A stretch of 64,000 nt of DNA from UBA7328 sp002471345 (lineage in GTDB: Bacteria > Bacteroidota > Bacteroidia > Chitinophagales > Saprospiraceae): NCBI GenBank assembly GCA_964011275.1, contig CAXGOB010000011.1:1-64000 (forward strand), given 5' to 3'. Positions 52,659 to 62,119 of this stretch are shown in pieces. The notes beneath the pieces were generated by a model. That model had not been told where the DNA came from. It searched no databases and worked only from the letters and a program-made list of their open reading frames with translations. The translations under genes and the position numbers were made by a program. The stretch's first letter is position 1. Every line of letters starts with the position of its first letter.

Positions 52659-54791
52659 TTAACCTTCCAGTTCAATCATGTCCTTCATGATATTAAGTGC
52701 TTCTTCTATATACACATCTTTCTTAAGAGCTTTAAGCCATTCTTCGTTTCGAGCTTGAGTAGTTTCATCCATATTGATAAAGCCTAAATCTGCTTCTAGA
52801 TTAGAGATGTATAAGCTCTCTATATTTTCTTTACTGATATCTTTGTATTTAGCATCTTGAGCTTTTCTTTTTGCTATGACTTCTTGATAAGCTGCTAGAT
52901 TAAGAGGATACTCACTCATTTCACTCTTTTCTTTTAGATGATGAGCTTGCTGATCAATAAGGTGAAAAGTGAGGTTATCTTTTATTCTGTTTTTACTTCT
53001 ATCGGCTAATTCTGATTTGTCATTTTCTACTCTCACAGATTGATTGTATGTCAATGGGTCAATACTAGTCCAATCTAATGCATAGTCATACTCTCTTTCA
53101 CCAATATCCATATAAGTATATCTATCTGGTAGATAAATATCAGGTTCTACGCCTTTGAGTTGAGTAGATCCGCCATTAATCCTGTAGAACTTCTGCATAG
53201 TTACTAGCAGATTCCCCAATGGCTTTAGATTTTCAAAACCTCTAACGGCTCTATCTAAGTCTATGAAACGTTGAACAGTTCCTTTGCCATAAGAATTATT
53301 GCCTACAATTATTGCTCGGTCATAATCCTGCATTGCAGCAGCTAGAATTTCTGAAGCAGAGGCACTAAAACTATTGATTAAAACTACTAGAGGCCCATTA
53401 TATAAAACTTTAGGGTCATCATCTTTATATACAAATGGACTTCTTCTCCGTGGCTTCACTTGTACAATTGGGCCATTTTCAATAAACAATCCACTCATGT
53501 CTACCACATCACGAAGAGATCCTCCTCCATTATTTCTTAGATCTAGTATAACTCCGTTCACACTTTTCTCCATCAGCTTTTGTAGTTCTTTCTTCACATC
53601 TGCGGCACAGCTGTTTCCATCTTTTCCTTCAAAACTGGAGTAGAACTTCGGTAAATGGACATATCCAATATTATCTATTTTCTTATTCTGCTCTTCAGGT
53701 GCTCCCAGATTCATTAATACTGACCTTGCTAATGATTCCTGAGTATTTACCACGTCTCGAGTTAAATCTATTTCCTCAATCGAGCCATCTTTCTTTTTCA
53801 TGGTGAGGTGTACTATGGTACCTTTTTTCCCTCTAATATGTTGCACCACGTCATCTACTCTCATTCCAAAAATATCTAGTACCTCTTCTTCGCCTTCTTG
53901 CCTTACTTTTAGTATGTAGTCATTTACTTCTATGCGCTTATCTCTCCAAACTGGCCCTCCTGGTACAATGGATACTACTTTAGTAAGATCACCATCAGTT
54001 TGTAGTCTTGCTCCTATACCTTCCAACTTGCCACCTATACTGATATCAAAATCTTGCTTGTCTTTAGGACTCATATAATCAGAATGAGGATCAAAAACAT
54101 GAGTCAAAGTATTCAGATATACACTGAATCTATCTGATCGTCTAACTTTGTTGAATCTTTTAAACCAATCGTTGTAATTCTCTTTTACTTCTTTGATGGA
54201 TTCTTCTTTAATTTCTTCAAGAGTCTTTTCTTCTTCCAAATCCTTATAATGCTCAACTTTGCGAGCCATTTTCACGACTATTTCATATTTAAGTCCTTTT
54301 CTCCAGTGTTCTTTTAGTTGAATGGAATTATCGGAGAATACTCTTTTATCAGCATCTAATTCATATGCTTCATCTTGAGTAACATCAAATTCTTCATCTA
54401 TAATCACATCATAATAGCCTCGCACTTCATTAATTCTGGCATCTAATAATTCCATAGACTTATTGAAGAAACCTAATTCATTGGCCTTTACTTGATCATC
54501 GATGAGTAATCTAAACTCTTCAAGAATTGCAATGTCTTCTTTGGTAAAGAATCTCTTATATGCATCTATGTATTCGATATAGTAGTCGAAGACTTTAGTA
54601 GAATATTCATTATTGATATCCTGAGGTCTGAAATGAGCTTCTTCTAATACCTTCATAATGGCATTTTGAATCATTACTTCTTTCTCACCTTCATCAATTG
54701 TCGGAAAAATCGAACTGTACGAAAATCCGAAAATCGCAAGAATTGCCAATATCAATAATCTGAGCATAATGGTAGTTTTTGATTTATTCAT
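52659..54791 (-). CDS. prc: Carboxy-terminal processing peptidase (Prc/Tsp, family S41)
   Basis: This 710-residue protease has an N-terminal hydrophobic segment (about 8-25) for export and a helical N-terminal domain with FTKEDI and YLNTLTHVFDPHSDYMSP. A PDZ domain spans about 245-330. The S41 catalytic domain has the Ser in NSFSASASEILAAAMQDY and the Lys 25 residues on in SYGKG. A helical C-terminal domain follows. The length matches E. coli Prc rather than the shorter CtpA type. It degrades or trims periplasmic proteins by their C-termini. Confidence 0.94.
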   Translation of the reverse strand: MNKSKTTIMLRLLILAILAIFGFSYSSIFPTIDEGEKEVMIQNAIMKVLEEAHFRPQDINNEYSTKVFDYYIEYIDAYKRFFTKEDIAILEEFRLLIDDQVKANELGFFNKSMELLDARINEVRGYYDVIIDEEFDVTQDEAYELDADKRVFSDNSIQLKEHWRKGLKYEIVVKMARKVEHYKDLEEEKTLEEIKEESIKEVKENYNDWFKRFNKVRRSDRFSVYLNTLTHVFDPHSDYMSPKDKQDFDISIGGKLEGIGARLQTDGDLTKVVSIVPGGPVWRDKRIEVNDYILKVRQEGEEEVLDIFGMRVDDVVQHIRGKKGTIVHLTMKKKDGSIEEIDLTRDVVNTQESLARSVLMNLGAPEEQNKKIDNIGYVHLPKFYSSFEGKDGNSCAADVKKELQKLMEKSVNGVILDLRNNGGGSLRDVVDMSGLFIENGPIVQVKPRRRSPFVYKDDDPKVLYNGPLVVLINSFSASASEILAAAMQDYDRAIIVGNNSYGKGTVQRFIDLDRAVRGFENLKPLGNLLVTMQKFYRINGGSTQLKGVEPDIYLPDRYTYMDIGEREYDYALDWTSIDPLTYNQSVRVENDKSELADRSKNRIKDNLTFHLIDQQAHHLKEKSEMSEYPLNLAAYQEVIAKRKAQDAKYKDISKENIESLYISNLEADLGFINMDETTQARNEEWLKALKKDVYIEEALNIMKDMIELEG

Positions 54792-54906
54792 TTAATAATG
54801 AATCGATTAGAGACCTAAACAAAAAGGATGATTTTTATTCAAAAAACCTCTTCTCAAAACATAGGAATCTAAACACGTCTTCAATGTAAAAAAAACTATG
54901 CCATAA

Positions 54907-54950
54907 AAACAAGAGGTTGTACCACACATGTTTGATACAACCTCTTCTTT
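54907..54950. terminator. Terminator stem-loop after hppA, possibly bidirectional
   Basis: An 11-bp perfect stem (AAGAGGTTGTA at 54911-54921 with 54936-54946) lies between hppA and prc. On the minus strand it is followed by GTTTTTA, so it ends the hppA transcript. The + strand tail (CTTTAA) is weaker. Confidence 0.75.
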
Positions 54951-54993
54951 AACGTATAGATAACGCCGTTTAATACGGCTTTAGTCATTTCTC

Positions 54994-57204
54994 TTATAAT
55001 AAAGGAGCGATAACCAATGCCACAACTGACATTAACTTCAAAAGAATATTCAGTGATGGACCCGAAGTATCTTTAAATGGATCTCCCACAGTATCACCTA
55101 CTACAGTTGCCTTGTGAGGTTCAGAACCTTTATAATACATCTCACCATTTATGCTTACTCCTTCTTCAAACATTTTTTTTGCATTATCCCACGCACCTCC
55201 AGCATTAGACTGGAAGATGGCCATTAATACACCACAAACTGTTACTCCTGCCAATAAACCACCCAACATCTGAGCGCCCATTACACTTCCTAATCCCAGA
55301 AGCTTTGGAGCAAATCCTACAATTACTGGTACCAATACTGCTAAAAGTCCCGGCTGTATCATTTCTCGAATTGAAGCGTTAGTACTGATCTCTACGCATT
55401 TTCCATATTCAGGTTTTCCATCAGCTGCTTCGAATGTCTTTCTATCAGCTGCGCTCCACTTGCTCATTTCTTTTCCATCATTTTTCTTCATCACAGCAAG
55501 AGCTGCAGTCAATTCTGGAATGTCCTTAAACTGTCTTCTAACTTCTTGTATCATATCCATTGCTGCTCTACCCACAGCACCCATAGAAAGTGCAGAGAAT
55601 AAGAATGGAAGCATACCACCAATAAAAAGAGAAGCCATTACGTAAGGATTAGTTAAATCAATACCTGCAAGTTGTGCATCAGGGTGATACACATTATATG
55701 ATGTAATAAAAGCCGCAAATAATGCCAAGGCAGTCAATGCTGCTGATCCAATCGCAAAACCTTTACCAATAGCTGCTGTAGTATTACCCACAGCATCTAG
55801 TTTGTCTGTTTTTTCTCTTACTTCTTTTGGAAGTTCTGCCATTTCAGCAATACCTCCTGCATTATCAGAAACTGGCCCATAAGCATCAATAGCTAATTGT
55901 ATTCCAGTATTTGATAGCATTCCTACAGCTGCAATAGCAATACCATAAAGCCCTGCAAAAGTATATGCACCGATTATAGCTATAGCTAGAATGATAATTG
56001 GAATAGCTGTAGACATCATGCCTACTCCTAGACCAGCTATTATATTAGTAGCTGCACCTGTGACAGATTGATCTACTATAGATTGTACAGGTTTTGTACC
56101 TGTACCGGTATAGAACTCTGTAATCCATCCAATACCAAAACCTGCAAACAAACCAAAAAGAACAGCATATACCACTCCCATATTAGAATATGTAATGCCA
56201 TTAAATGCCCATTCCGAAGGAAGCATTTCTCTTACTATAAAAATAGTAGCTAAAAGCATAAGGCCCATTGCGATATACTCACCTCTGTTCAATGCTTTAT
56301 GTGGATCGCCACCTTCTTTTACTTTCACAAAAAAGGTACCTATAATAGAAGTGATAATTCCAATTCCTGCTAAGACTAAAGGAAGCAATACTGCATTTAG
56401 TCCTCCATAAGCATTGGTATCTTCATATCCTACTATACCGATAAATGCAGCTCCAAGTACCATAGTACCAATGATAGAACCTACATAAGATTCAAATAAA
56501 TCAGCACCCATTCCTGCTACATCTCCTACATTGTCTCCTACATTATCTGCAATCGTTGCTGGATTCAATGGATGATCTTCAGGAATTCCTGCTTCTACTT
56601 TTCCTACTAAGTCGGCTCCCACATCGGCAGCTTTTGTATATATACCTCCACCTACTCTTGCAAAAAGTGCAATTGATGATGCTCCAAAAGAAAATCCAGT
56701 AATAACATTAATCACCTTGCCAATAGACCATCCGTCCATTCCACTGAAGATGATGAATAAGAGTCCTAGACCTAAAAGTCCTAGACCAACAACTCCCATC
56801 CCCATTACTGCTCCACCTGCAAAAGCTACTTCAAGAGCTTTTCCAAGACTGGTTCTAGCTGCATGAGTAGTTCTTACATTTGCTTTAGTAGCCACTCTCA
56901 TTCCTATAAATCCTGCTAGAGCAGAACAAATAGCACCAATGATAAAAGCTACGGCAATCAAAGGAGAAGATCCTTCTATAGTACCACTAAACCCAAGTAT
57001 AACTGCTACTGCTAGCACGAAGATGCTAAGTACCTTGTACTCTGCTTTCAAAAATGACATAGCCCCATCAGCAATGTTATTTGCTATAGTTCCCATTTTC
57101 TCTGTACCAACTTCTTGCTTAGTGACCCAAGAAGATTTCCAAAAAGTATAAAGTAATGCCAATACCCCAAGGGCTGGAATGGCATATATAATCTGTTGTC
57201 CCAT
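54994..57204 (-). CDS. hppA: K+-dependent membrane-bound pyrophosphatase (H+ or Na+ pump)
   Basis: This 736-residue, about 16-TM protein has the pyrophosphate-binding motifs [21 protein letters not shown] and [10 protein letters not shown] and the C-terminal [13 protein letters not shown]. The potassium-dependence site reads [10 protein letters not shown], with Ala where K+-independent enzymes carry Lys, so it should need K+. The ion pumped (H+ or Na+) depends on a glutamate position that I cannot assign safely. It conserves energy from pyrophosphate at the inner membrane. It has its own promoter (57254-57261) and terminator. Confidence 0.95.
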   Translation of the reverse strand: MGQQIIYAIPALGVLALLYTFWKSSWVTKQEVGTEKMGTIANNIADGAMSFLKAEYKVLSIFVLAVAVILGFSGTIEGSSPLIAVAFIIGAICSALAGFIGMRVATKANVRTTHAARTSLGKALEVAFAGGAVMGMGVVGLGLLGLGLLFIIFSGMDGWSIGKVINVITGFSFGASSIALFARVGGGIYTKAADVGADLVGKVEAGIPEDHPLNPATIADNVGDNVGDVAGMGADLFESYVGSIIGTMVLGAAFIGIVGYEDTNAYGGLNAVLLPLVLAGIGIITSIIGTFFVKVKEGGDPHKALNRGEYIAMGLMLLATIFIVREMLPSEWAFNGITYSNMGVVYAVLFGLFAGFGIGWITEFYTGTGTKPVQSIVDQSVTGAATNIIAGLGVGMMSTAIPIIILAIAIIGAYTFAGLYGIAIAAVGMLSNTGIQLAIDAYGPVSDNAGGIAEMAELPKEVREKTDKLDAVGNTTAAIGKGFAIGSAALTALALFAAFITSYNVYHPDAQLAGIDLTNPYVMASLFIGGMLPFLFSALSMGAVGRAAMDMIQEVRRQFKDIPELTAALAVMKKNDGKEMSKWSAADRKTFEAADGKPEYGKCVEISTNASIREMIQPGLLAVLVPVIVGFAPKLLGLGSVMGAQMLGGLLAGVTVCGVLMAIFQSNAGGAWDNAKKMFEEGVSINGEMYYKGSEPHKATVVGDTVGDPFKDTSGPSLNILLKLMSVVALVIAPLL

Positions 57205-57253
57205 GAATTCTATATTGTTATGTAATTGTTTATTAATATTTATAAAAGACGCG

Positions 57254-57261
57254 CAAATTTA
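57254..57261 (-). promoter_or_regulatory. Putative -7 element TAnnTTTG of hppA (minus strand)
   Basis: The minus strand reads TAAATTTG, 50 bases before the hppA start at 57204. Confidence 0.45.
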
Positions 57262-57337
57262 ATGCAATTTGACAAATGATCAGATAGTATGATATGATAG
57301 ATTATTATTCCATTTTTTGATTATTATGACAAATATT

Positions 57338-57353
57338 TTTAGATTAGTCTAAA
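57338..57353. promoter_or_regulatory. DtxR/MntR-type operator
   Basis: TTTAGA-TTAG-TCTAAA has perfect 6-bp arms and closely resembles DtxR/MntR-family boxes. The symmetry extends outward with AAATATT/TATTT, allowing one extra T. It ends 12 bases before the ATG of the regulator gene at 57366, so autoregulation of the metal operon is likely. Confidence 0.7.
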
Positions 57354-57365
57354 TATTTGAAAAAA

Positions 57366-58022
57366 ATGCTTACTCGTACAGAGGAAAACTATCTCAAGGC
57401 AATCTATAAAGTCTCGGAAAAAGAGAATGGAAGAGTAAATACAAATGCCATCGCAGCAATAACTGAAACATCTGCCGCCTCTGTGACAGATATGCTCAAA
57501 AGGCTGGCTGATAAAGACCTTATCCTCTATAAAAAATATAAAGGAGTATCACTGACTAAAAGTGGAAGTAAGATTGCCACCGACTTAATTAGGAAACATA
57601 GATTATGGGAATACTTTCTAGTAGAGAAATTGGAGTTTTCCTGGGTAGATGTACATGAAATTGCTGAAGAACTCGAGCATGTGCCTTTCGATTCTCTTAT
57701 AGATAGATTGGATGAATATTTGGGCCATCCGAAATTTGATCCACATGGAGATCCTATTCCTAATGCCGAAGGAAAATTTACCATTAGAGCACAAAGATCA
57801 TTAGATGGTTTTGATATTGGTAAAAAGGGAATTTTGCTAGGAGTGAAAGAGCACCATAAGGACTTTTTAATATATCTGAACAAGCTGCAAATTTCTCTGG
57901 GTACTGAATTGGAAATTTTGGAAAAGAACAACTATGATGGATCAATGATGATTAAAATTGATAATAATGCATCACATTTGATTAGTGAAAAAGTGAGTAA
58001 AAACCTATTGATAAAGAGCTAA
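57366..58022 (+). CDS. DtxR/MntR-family metal-dependent repressor
   Basis: The 218-residue protein has an N-terminal winged helix (LTRTEENYLKAIYKVSE, then ITETSAASVTDMLKRLADKDLI) and a metal-binding dimerisation domain (HRLWEYFLVEKL, VHEIAEELEHV, HPKFDPHGDPIP). The C-terminal FeoA/SH3-like domain begins around residue 140. It senses Mn2+ or Fe2+ and represses uptake genes. ATG 57366 is chosen over the TTG at 57357. The metal-binding protein gene starts 2 bases after its stop, and an operator lies just upstream. Confidence 0.92.
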   Translation: MLTRTEENYLKAIYKVSEKENGRVNTNAIAAITETSAASVTDMLKRLADKDLILYKKYKGVSLTKSGSKIATDLIRKHRLWEYFLVEKLEFSWVDVHEIAEELEHVPFDSLIDRLDEYLGHPKFDPHGDPIPNAEGKFTIRAQRSLDGFDIGKKGILLGVKEHHKDFLIYLNKLQISLGTELEILEKNNYDGSMMIKIDNNASHLISEKVSKNLLIKS

Positions 58023-58024
58023 TA

Positions 58025-59011
58025 ATGAAAAAGTATATAATTCTAATGACCTTGGGGGCAATGTGCTTTAGCCCATTGTTTTCACAATCCAAGCCGAAAG
58101 TAGTAGCCTCTGCATCAATGCTTTATGACATAGCGTACAATATAGCAGGGGATGAAGTAGAATTAGAAATGATTGTGCCGATTGGAGGAGATCCGCATAT
58201 ACATGAACCTACACCTTCTAATGCTAGGATGGTTAACAGAGCAGATTTGGTCCTGATCAATGGACTCACCTTTGAGGGATGGATGAATGAGCTTATAGAG
58301 AATTCAGGAACTAAAGGAGAAACTGTAACTGTAACAGAAGGAATAGATGTGTTGAGGAGTCTCACTTATCAAAATAGTGCTGATCCTCATGCTTGGATGA
58401 TTGCCTCTAATGGGATAATTTATGCCGAAAATACCAGAAAAGCTTTGGTCAATTTGCTTCCAAGTAAAGCCGCAGTATTTGATCAAAATTTTGAAAAGTA
58501 TAAATCCAAACTTTTAGAACTAGATCAATATATTAAAATTCAGATAGCTACAATCCCAAAGGAAAAAAGAATATTGATCACCTCTCATGATGCTTTCCAA
58601 TATTATGGGAGAGCATATGGTCTGAAACTCGACGCCATTATGGGTATATCTACTGATGCAGAAGCTCAGACAGCAGATGTGATGAGAGTAAACGAAGCCA
58701 TAAGGAAAAATAATGTGCCTGCTATTTTTATTGAAAGTACGATCAATCCAAAAATGATGAAACAGATTGCTAAGGATAATGATGTAAGAATAGGGGGTGA
58801 GCTTTTTGCAGATTCTTTGGGTGATGAAGAGTCACCTGCTGATACCTACATCAACATGTTAAAATCAAATACAGATACCATAGTCAAAGCTCTAACTGGA
58901 AATAAAGATCAAGAAGAGTTACCCGAAAAGAGTAACCTGCCCCTCTATCTCGGGATTGCTGTATTTCTCCTTTTGGCTATGTTTTTTGGCATCAGACTAA
59001 TGAATAAATAG
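58025..59011 (+). CDS. TroA/ZnuA-like metal-binding protein with C-terminal membrane anchor
   Basis: The 328-residue protein has a signal peptide (residues 1-20, ending LFSQ) and a cluster-9 solute-binding fold. Likely metal ligands are His58 (GGDPHIHEP), His122 (DPHAWM), His188 (SHDAFQYYG) and Asp263 (FADSLG), an H-H-H-D set as in TroA, which suits Zn2+ or Mn2+. There is no lipobox. Instead a hydrophobic helix at ~303-325 followed by RLMNK appears to tether it to the inner membrane, which is unusual for this family. It lies between the regulator and the ATPase gene. Confidence 0.92.
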   Translation: MKKYIILMTLGAMCFSPLFSQSKPKVVASASMLYDIAYNIAGDEVELEMIVPIGGDPHIHEPTPSNARMVNRADLVLINGLTFEGWMNELIENSGTKGETVTVTEGIDVLRSLTYQNSADPHAWMIASNGIIYAENTRKALVNLLPSKAAVFDQNFEKYKSKLLELDQYIKIQIATIPKEKRILITSHDAFQYYGRAYGLKLDAIMGISTDAEAQTADVMRVNEAIRKNNVPAIFIESTINPKMMKQIAKDNDVRIGGELFADSLGDEESPADTYINMLKSNTDTIVKALTGNKDQEELPEKSNLPLYLGIAVFLLLAMFFGIRLMNK

Positions 59012-59019
59012 ATGTCTGT

Positions 59020-59775
59020 ATGAGTGAGGTGAGTATATCAGTAAAAGGAATAAATATTTCATACGAAAGAAAGAGAGTTCTTTCAAATATCTACTTGGAC
59101 ATAGAAAAAGGTCACATTTATGGCCTTATAGGCCCTAATGGAGCTGGAAAATCAACACTTTTTAAAACTATACTAGGGCTCATTGAACCAAACTCTGGTA
59201 GTGTAATGGTGTTAGGGGATGAAATGAAAAAAGTGCGTAAAAAAGTGGCCTATGTTCCTCAAAAAGATGAGATAGATTGGGATTTTCCAGCTACTGTATA
59301 TGATATTGTCCAAATGGGTCGGTATCCTCATAAAAAAGTGCTGCAAAGGTTAGATCAAAATGATCATGCTATCACACAAGAAGCATTAGAAAAGGTAGGA
59401 ATGCAAGATTTTGCAAAGAGACAGATAGGGGCACTATCTGGAGGCCAGCAGCAAAGAGTATTTATTGCAAGGGCACTTTGCCAACAAGCTGATATATTTC
59501 TATTAGATGAGCCATTTGTGGGGGTAGATATTACTACAGAGAATAAGATCATAGATATTCTCAAAGAATTAACTAAAGACGAAAAGACAGTCATGATCGT
59601 TCATCATGATTTAGCCACAGCTGATGATTATTTTGACAAGGTGATTCTCTTGAATCAAAGATTAATTACTTACGGAGATACCAAGGAAGTCTTTACCCAA
59701 GAGAATATAGCCAAGACTTATGCTTCTCAATTAAATATACTCCATCAAGTTGGTTTGAGGGAAGGTCGACAATGA
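59020..59775 (+). CDS. Metal ABC transporter ATP-binding protein
   Basis: The 251-residue ATPase has Walker A GPNGAGKST (residues 38-46), a Q-loop in YVPQKDEIDWDFP, signature LSGGQQQRV, Walker B IFLLDEPF and switch HHD. The DWDFP sequence is typical of manganese/zinc importers (MntA/ZnuC type). The expected permease gene does not follow; only a 9-codon frame (59772-59801) overlaps the stop in ATGA fashion before the convergent GNAT gene. Confidence 0.94.
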   Translation: MSEVSISVKGINISYERKRVLSNIYLDIEKGHIYGLIGPNGAGKSTLFKTILGLIEPNSGSVMVLGDEMKKVRKKVAYVPQKDEIDWDFPATVYDIVQMGRYPHKKVLQRLDQNDHAITQEALEKVGMQDFAKRQIGALSGGQQQRVFIARALCQQADIFLLDEPFVGVDITTENKIIDILKELTKDEKTVMIVHHDLATADDYFDKVILLNQRLITYGDTKEVFTQENIAKTYASQLNILHQVGLREGRQ

Positions 59776-59825
59776 GATATGCTTTCGATTCTAAGGGGTG
59801 AGCAGTCCTAATTGCTAACTATAAC

Positions 59826-60272
59826 CTAACTGCTTTTGTCATTCATCCAAAAGAATTGCAAGTCGACATCTTTAATAAAGCCTAATCTTTGATACAAGTT
59901 TTGAGCAGGATTGTCAGGTGCGGTCTGAATGGCCATGCCTTTATTATTTTCATTTCGACATAGATCTTTAGCCGCTTTGATTAAAGCCTCTCCTACACCT
60001 TTTCCTCTTATGGATTGATCTACAAATAGATCATTTAAAAGATACATAGGCTTTATTGATACTGATGAAAATAGAGGGTAAAGCTGCGTAAACCCAACCG
60101 CCTTGTCATTTATATAGGCCAAATAAATGATAGACTCATTGTTTTGAATACGAGCTGAGAGAAATTTTTTGACGCCATTAAAGTCTGATTCTTGTTTGTA
60201 GAAAATCCGATAACCGTCAAATAAAGGAACTAAGTCATCGATATGGTCTCTTGTAGCTTGTACTATTTTCAT
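59826..60272 (-). CDS. GNAT-family N-acetyltransferase
   Basis: The 148-residue protein has the acetyl-CoA motif VDQSIRGKGVGEALI (R/Q-x-x-G-x-G/A), the preceding strand YLLNDLFV and the C-terminal NPAQNLYQRLGFI. The acceptor is unknown. The putative promoter on the minus strand is at 60304-60311. It faces away from the SDR gene at 60379. Confidence 0.92.
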   Translation of the reverse strand: MKIVQATRDHIDDLVPLFDGYRIFYKQESDFNGVKKFLSARIQNNESIIYLAYINDKAVGFTQLYPLFSSVSIKPMYLLNDLFVDQSIRGKGVGEALIKAAKDLCRNENNKGMAIQTAPDNPAQNLYQRLGFIKDVDLQFFWMNDKSS

Positions 60273-60303
60273 GACATTGTTTTTTCTTGCGCAATACTTG
60301 TAT

Positions 60304-60311
60304 CAAATCTA
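60304..60311 (-). promoter_or_regulatory. Putative -7 element TAnnTTTG of the GNAT gene (minus strand)
   Basis: The minus strand reads TAGATTTG, 32 bases before the start at 60272. A small AATCTT-T-AAGATT palindrome lies just beyond it (60320-60332). Confidence 0.4.
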
Positions 60312-60378
60312 TCAATTTCAATCTTTAAGATTTAAAATACATAGGATTCATTTATTAAAATATCAGCATCTTTATTTC

Positions 60379-61173
60379 ATGGATTTGCAATTAAAAGGAA
60401 AGCTAGCTTTAGTCACTGGATCTACTGCTGGAATAGGATTAGCAATAGCTACATCTTTAGCTAAAGAAGGAGCTGCTGTATATGTAAATGGAAGAACAGA
60501 GCAAAGGATCGAGAATGCTATTGCTTCCATAAAAAGGGAAGTGCCAGAAGCAAAGTTGTATTCAGCAATAGCCGACTTTAGTAATAAAAGGGATGTTGAA
60601 GCCTTAATTGACAATGTCACAGATGTAGATATTCTTATCAATAATGTAGGCATTTTTGCTCCTTTAGAGTACGATCAAATCACTGATGAAGATTGGTATC
60701 ATATGTGGGATGTGAATGTGATGAGTGGAATCAGACTGTCCCGTGCATATATGCCTAAAATGATAAAGAAGAATTGGGGTAGAATTGTTTTTATTTCTAG
60801 TGAATCAGGGGTGCAAATTCCAGAGGATATGATTCATTATGGAGTAAGTAAGACTGCTCAGATAGCAGTGTCTAGAGGATTAGCTCAAGCTACTAGAGGG
60901 ACTAATGTTACTGTCAATTCAGTACTACCAGGTTCTACATGGTCAGAAGGAGCAGAAAATTATTTCAAAGAACTAGCTGCGGTACAAGGCAAGAGTATCG
61001 AAGCTATAAGCAAGGGCTTCGTTAAGGAAATGAGACCTTCTTGTCTTATAGAAAGATTTGCTTCCACAGATGAAGTAGCGCATATGGTGACTTACCTTTG
61101 TAGCCCATTAGCTTCAGCTACAAATGGTGCAGCAGTAAGAGCAGATGGTGGGACTGTTCCAACTATTATATAA
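60379..61173 (+). CDS. Short-chain dehydrogenase/reductase
   Basis: The 264-residue classical SDR has cofactor motif TGSTAGIG, NNVGIFAP, the catalytic Ser in FISSESG and the Y-x3-K in YGVSKTAQ. An arginine in VNGRTE right after the second strand hints at NADPH use. The start at 60379 gives the normal SDR beginning (MDLQLKGKLALVT); the frame extends 108 bases upstream without homology. The nucleoside phosphorylase gene follows after 11 bases, so they may share a transcript. The substrate is unknown. Confidence 0.92.
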   Translation: MDLQLKGKLALVTGSTAGIGLAIATSLAKEGAAVYVNGRTEQRIENAIASIKREVPEAKLYSAIADFSNKRDVEALIDNVTDVDILINNVGIFAPLEYDQITDEDWYHMWDVNVMSGIRLSRAYMPKMIKKNWGRIVFISSESGVQIPEDMIHYGVSKTAQIAVSRGLAQATRGTNVTVNSVLPGSTWSEGAENYFKELAAVQGKSIEAISKGFVKEMRPSCLIERFASTDEVAHMVTYLCSPLASATNGAAVRADGGTVPTII

Positions 61174-61184
61174 ATTCATTCTAA

Positions 61185-62060
61185 ATGACTAAATACCTTT
61201 CACCTTCTGAGCTTATAGTCAATGATGATGGTAGTGTATATCATTTACATTTATTGCCTGAACATATAGCGGATACAGTGATCACAGTCGGTGATCAGGA
61301 TAGAGCAAAAAGAATAAGCGGACTCTTTAATGTCTTAGAGTATGAAATCAGCAATAGAGAATTTACAACCTACACAGGAATCTATAAATCGAAAAGAATC
61401 ACTGTATGTTCTACAGGTATAGGTACTGACAACATTGATATCTTTTTAAATGAACTAGATGCTGCCGTTAATTTGGACCTCAATGAAAGAAGAGTAAAGC
61501 CAGAACACAAGTCACTGAATATTATAAGAATAGGTACAACTGGATCAGTCCATGTAGATGTGCCTGTGGGATCTTTTGTCGCATCAGCATATGCTATGGG
61601 TACTGATAACCTCGCTTACTATTATGATTATCAATTTTCTCAGAGCGAACAGATATTAACGGCATCATTGAGATCACACTTTAATCTTAATGCTGATTTT
61701 TCTAAGCCTTATGCATTAAGATCTTCAGAGGCGCTTTTGGCCTCTATCGGAGAAAATATGGTCAAAGGAATAACTACTACTGCTACAGGATTTTATGCCC
61801 CCCAAGGCAGATCACTAAGAGTAAGAGTTTCTGATAAATGGATGAATGATCTTCAATCTTATTCCGAGAATGATCTACGTATTACTAATCTTGAAATGGA
61901 AACATCAGGACTCTATTTATTAAGCAATCTTTTGGGCCATAACTGTCTCAGTTGTTCTGTTATTTTGGCAAATCGGGCTGACGGGACTTTCTCTAATAAC
62001 CCAAAAGAAGTCGTGGACAATTTAATAGATACAGTATTAGAAAAGTTAGTGGTATCGTGA
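61185..62060 (+). CDS. Uridine phosphorylase-like nucleoside phosphorylase
   Basis: This 291-residue PNP/Udp family enzyme has GDQDRAKRIS near residue 37 (phosphate and base loop), VCSTGIGTDNIDIFLNEL, RIGTTGS and the ribose-binding NLEMETSGLY. The pattern fits uridine phosphorylase; nucleobase choice is not certain. It works in cytoplasmic nucleoside salvage. A 7-bp TGATAAC/GTTATCA hairpin overlaps the stop codon (62058-62075) but lacks a T-run. Confidence 0.9.
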   Translation: MTKYLSPSELIVNDDGSVYHLHLLPEHIADTVITVGDQDRAKRISGLFNVLEYEISNREFTTYTGIYKSKRITVCSTGIGTDNIDIFLNELDAAVNLDLNERRVKPEHKSLNIIRIGTTGSVHVDVPVGSFVASAYAMGTDNLAYYYDYQFSQSEQILTASLRSHFNLNADFSKPYALRSSEALLASIGENMVKGITTTATGFYAPQGRSLRVRVSDKWMNDLQSYSENDLRITNLEMETSGLYLLSNLLGHNCLSCSVILANRADGTFSNNPKEVVDNLIDTVLEKLVVS

Positions 62061-62119
62061 TAACATCTGTTATCATTAAGGTTGAATAAAATTTAGCCCA
62101 TAGATCATACAAAGTAACT

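Noticed and set aside
59776..59825. Possibility that a frameshifted metal permease lies after the ATPase gene
   Set aside because: Only about 50 bases separate the ATPase from the convergent GNAT gene, far too few for any remnant beyond the nine-codon frame.
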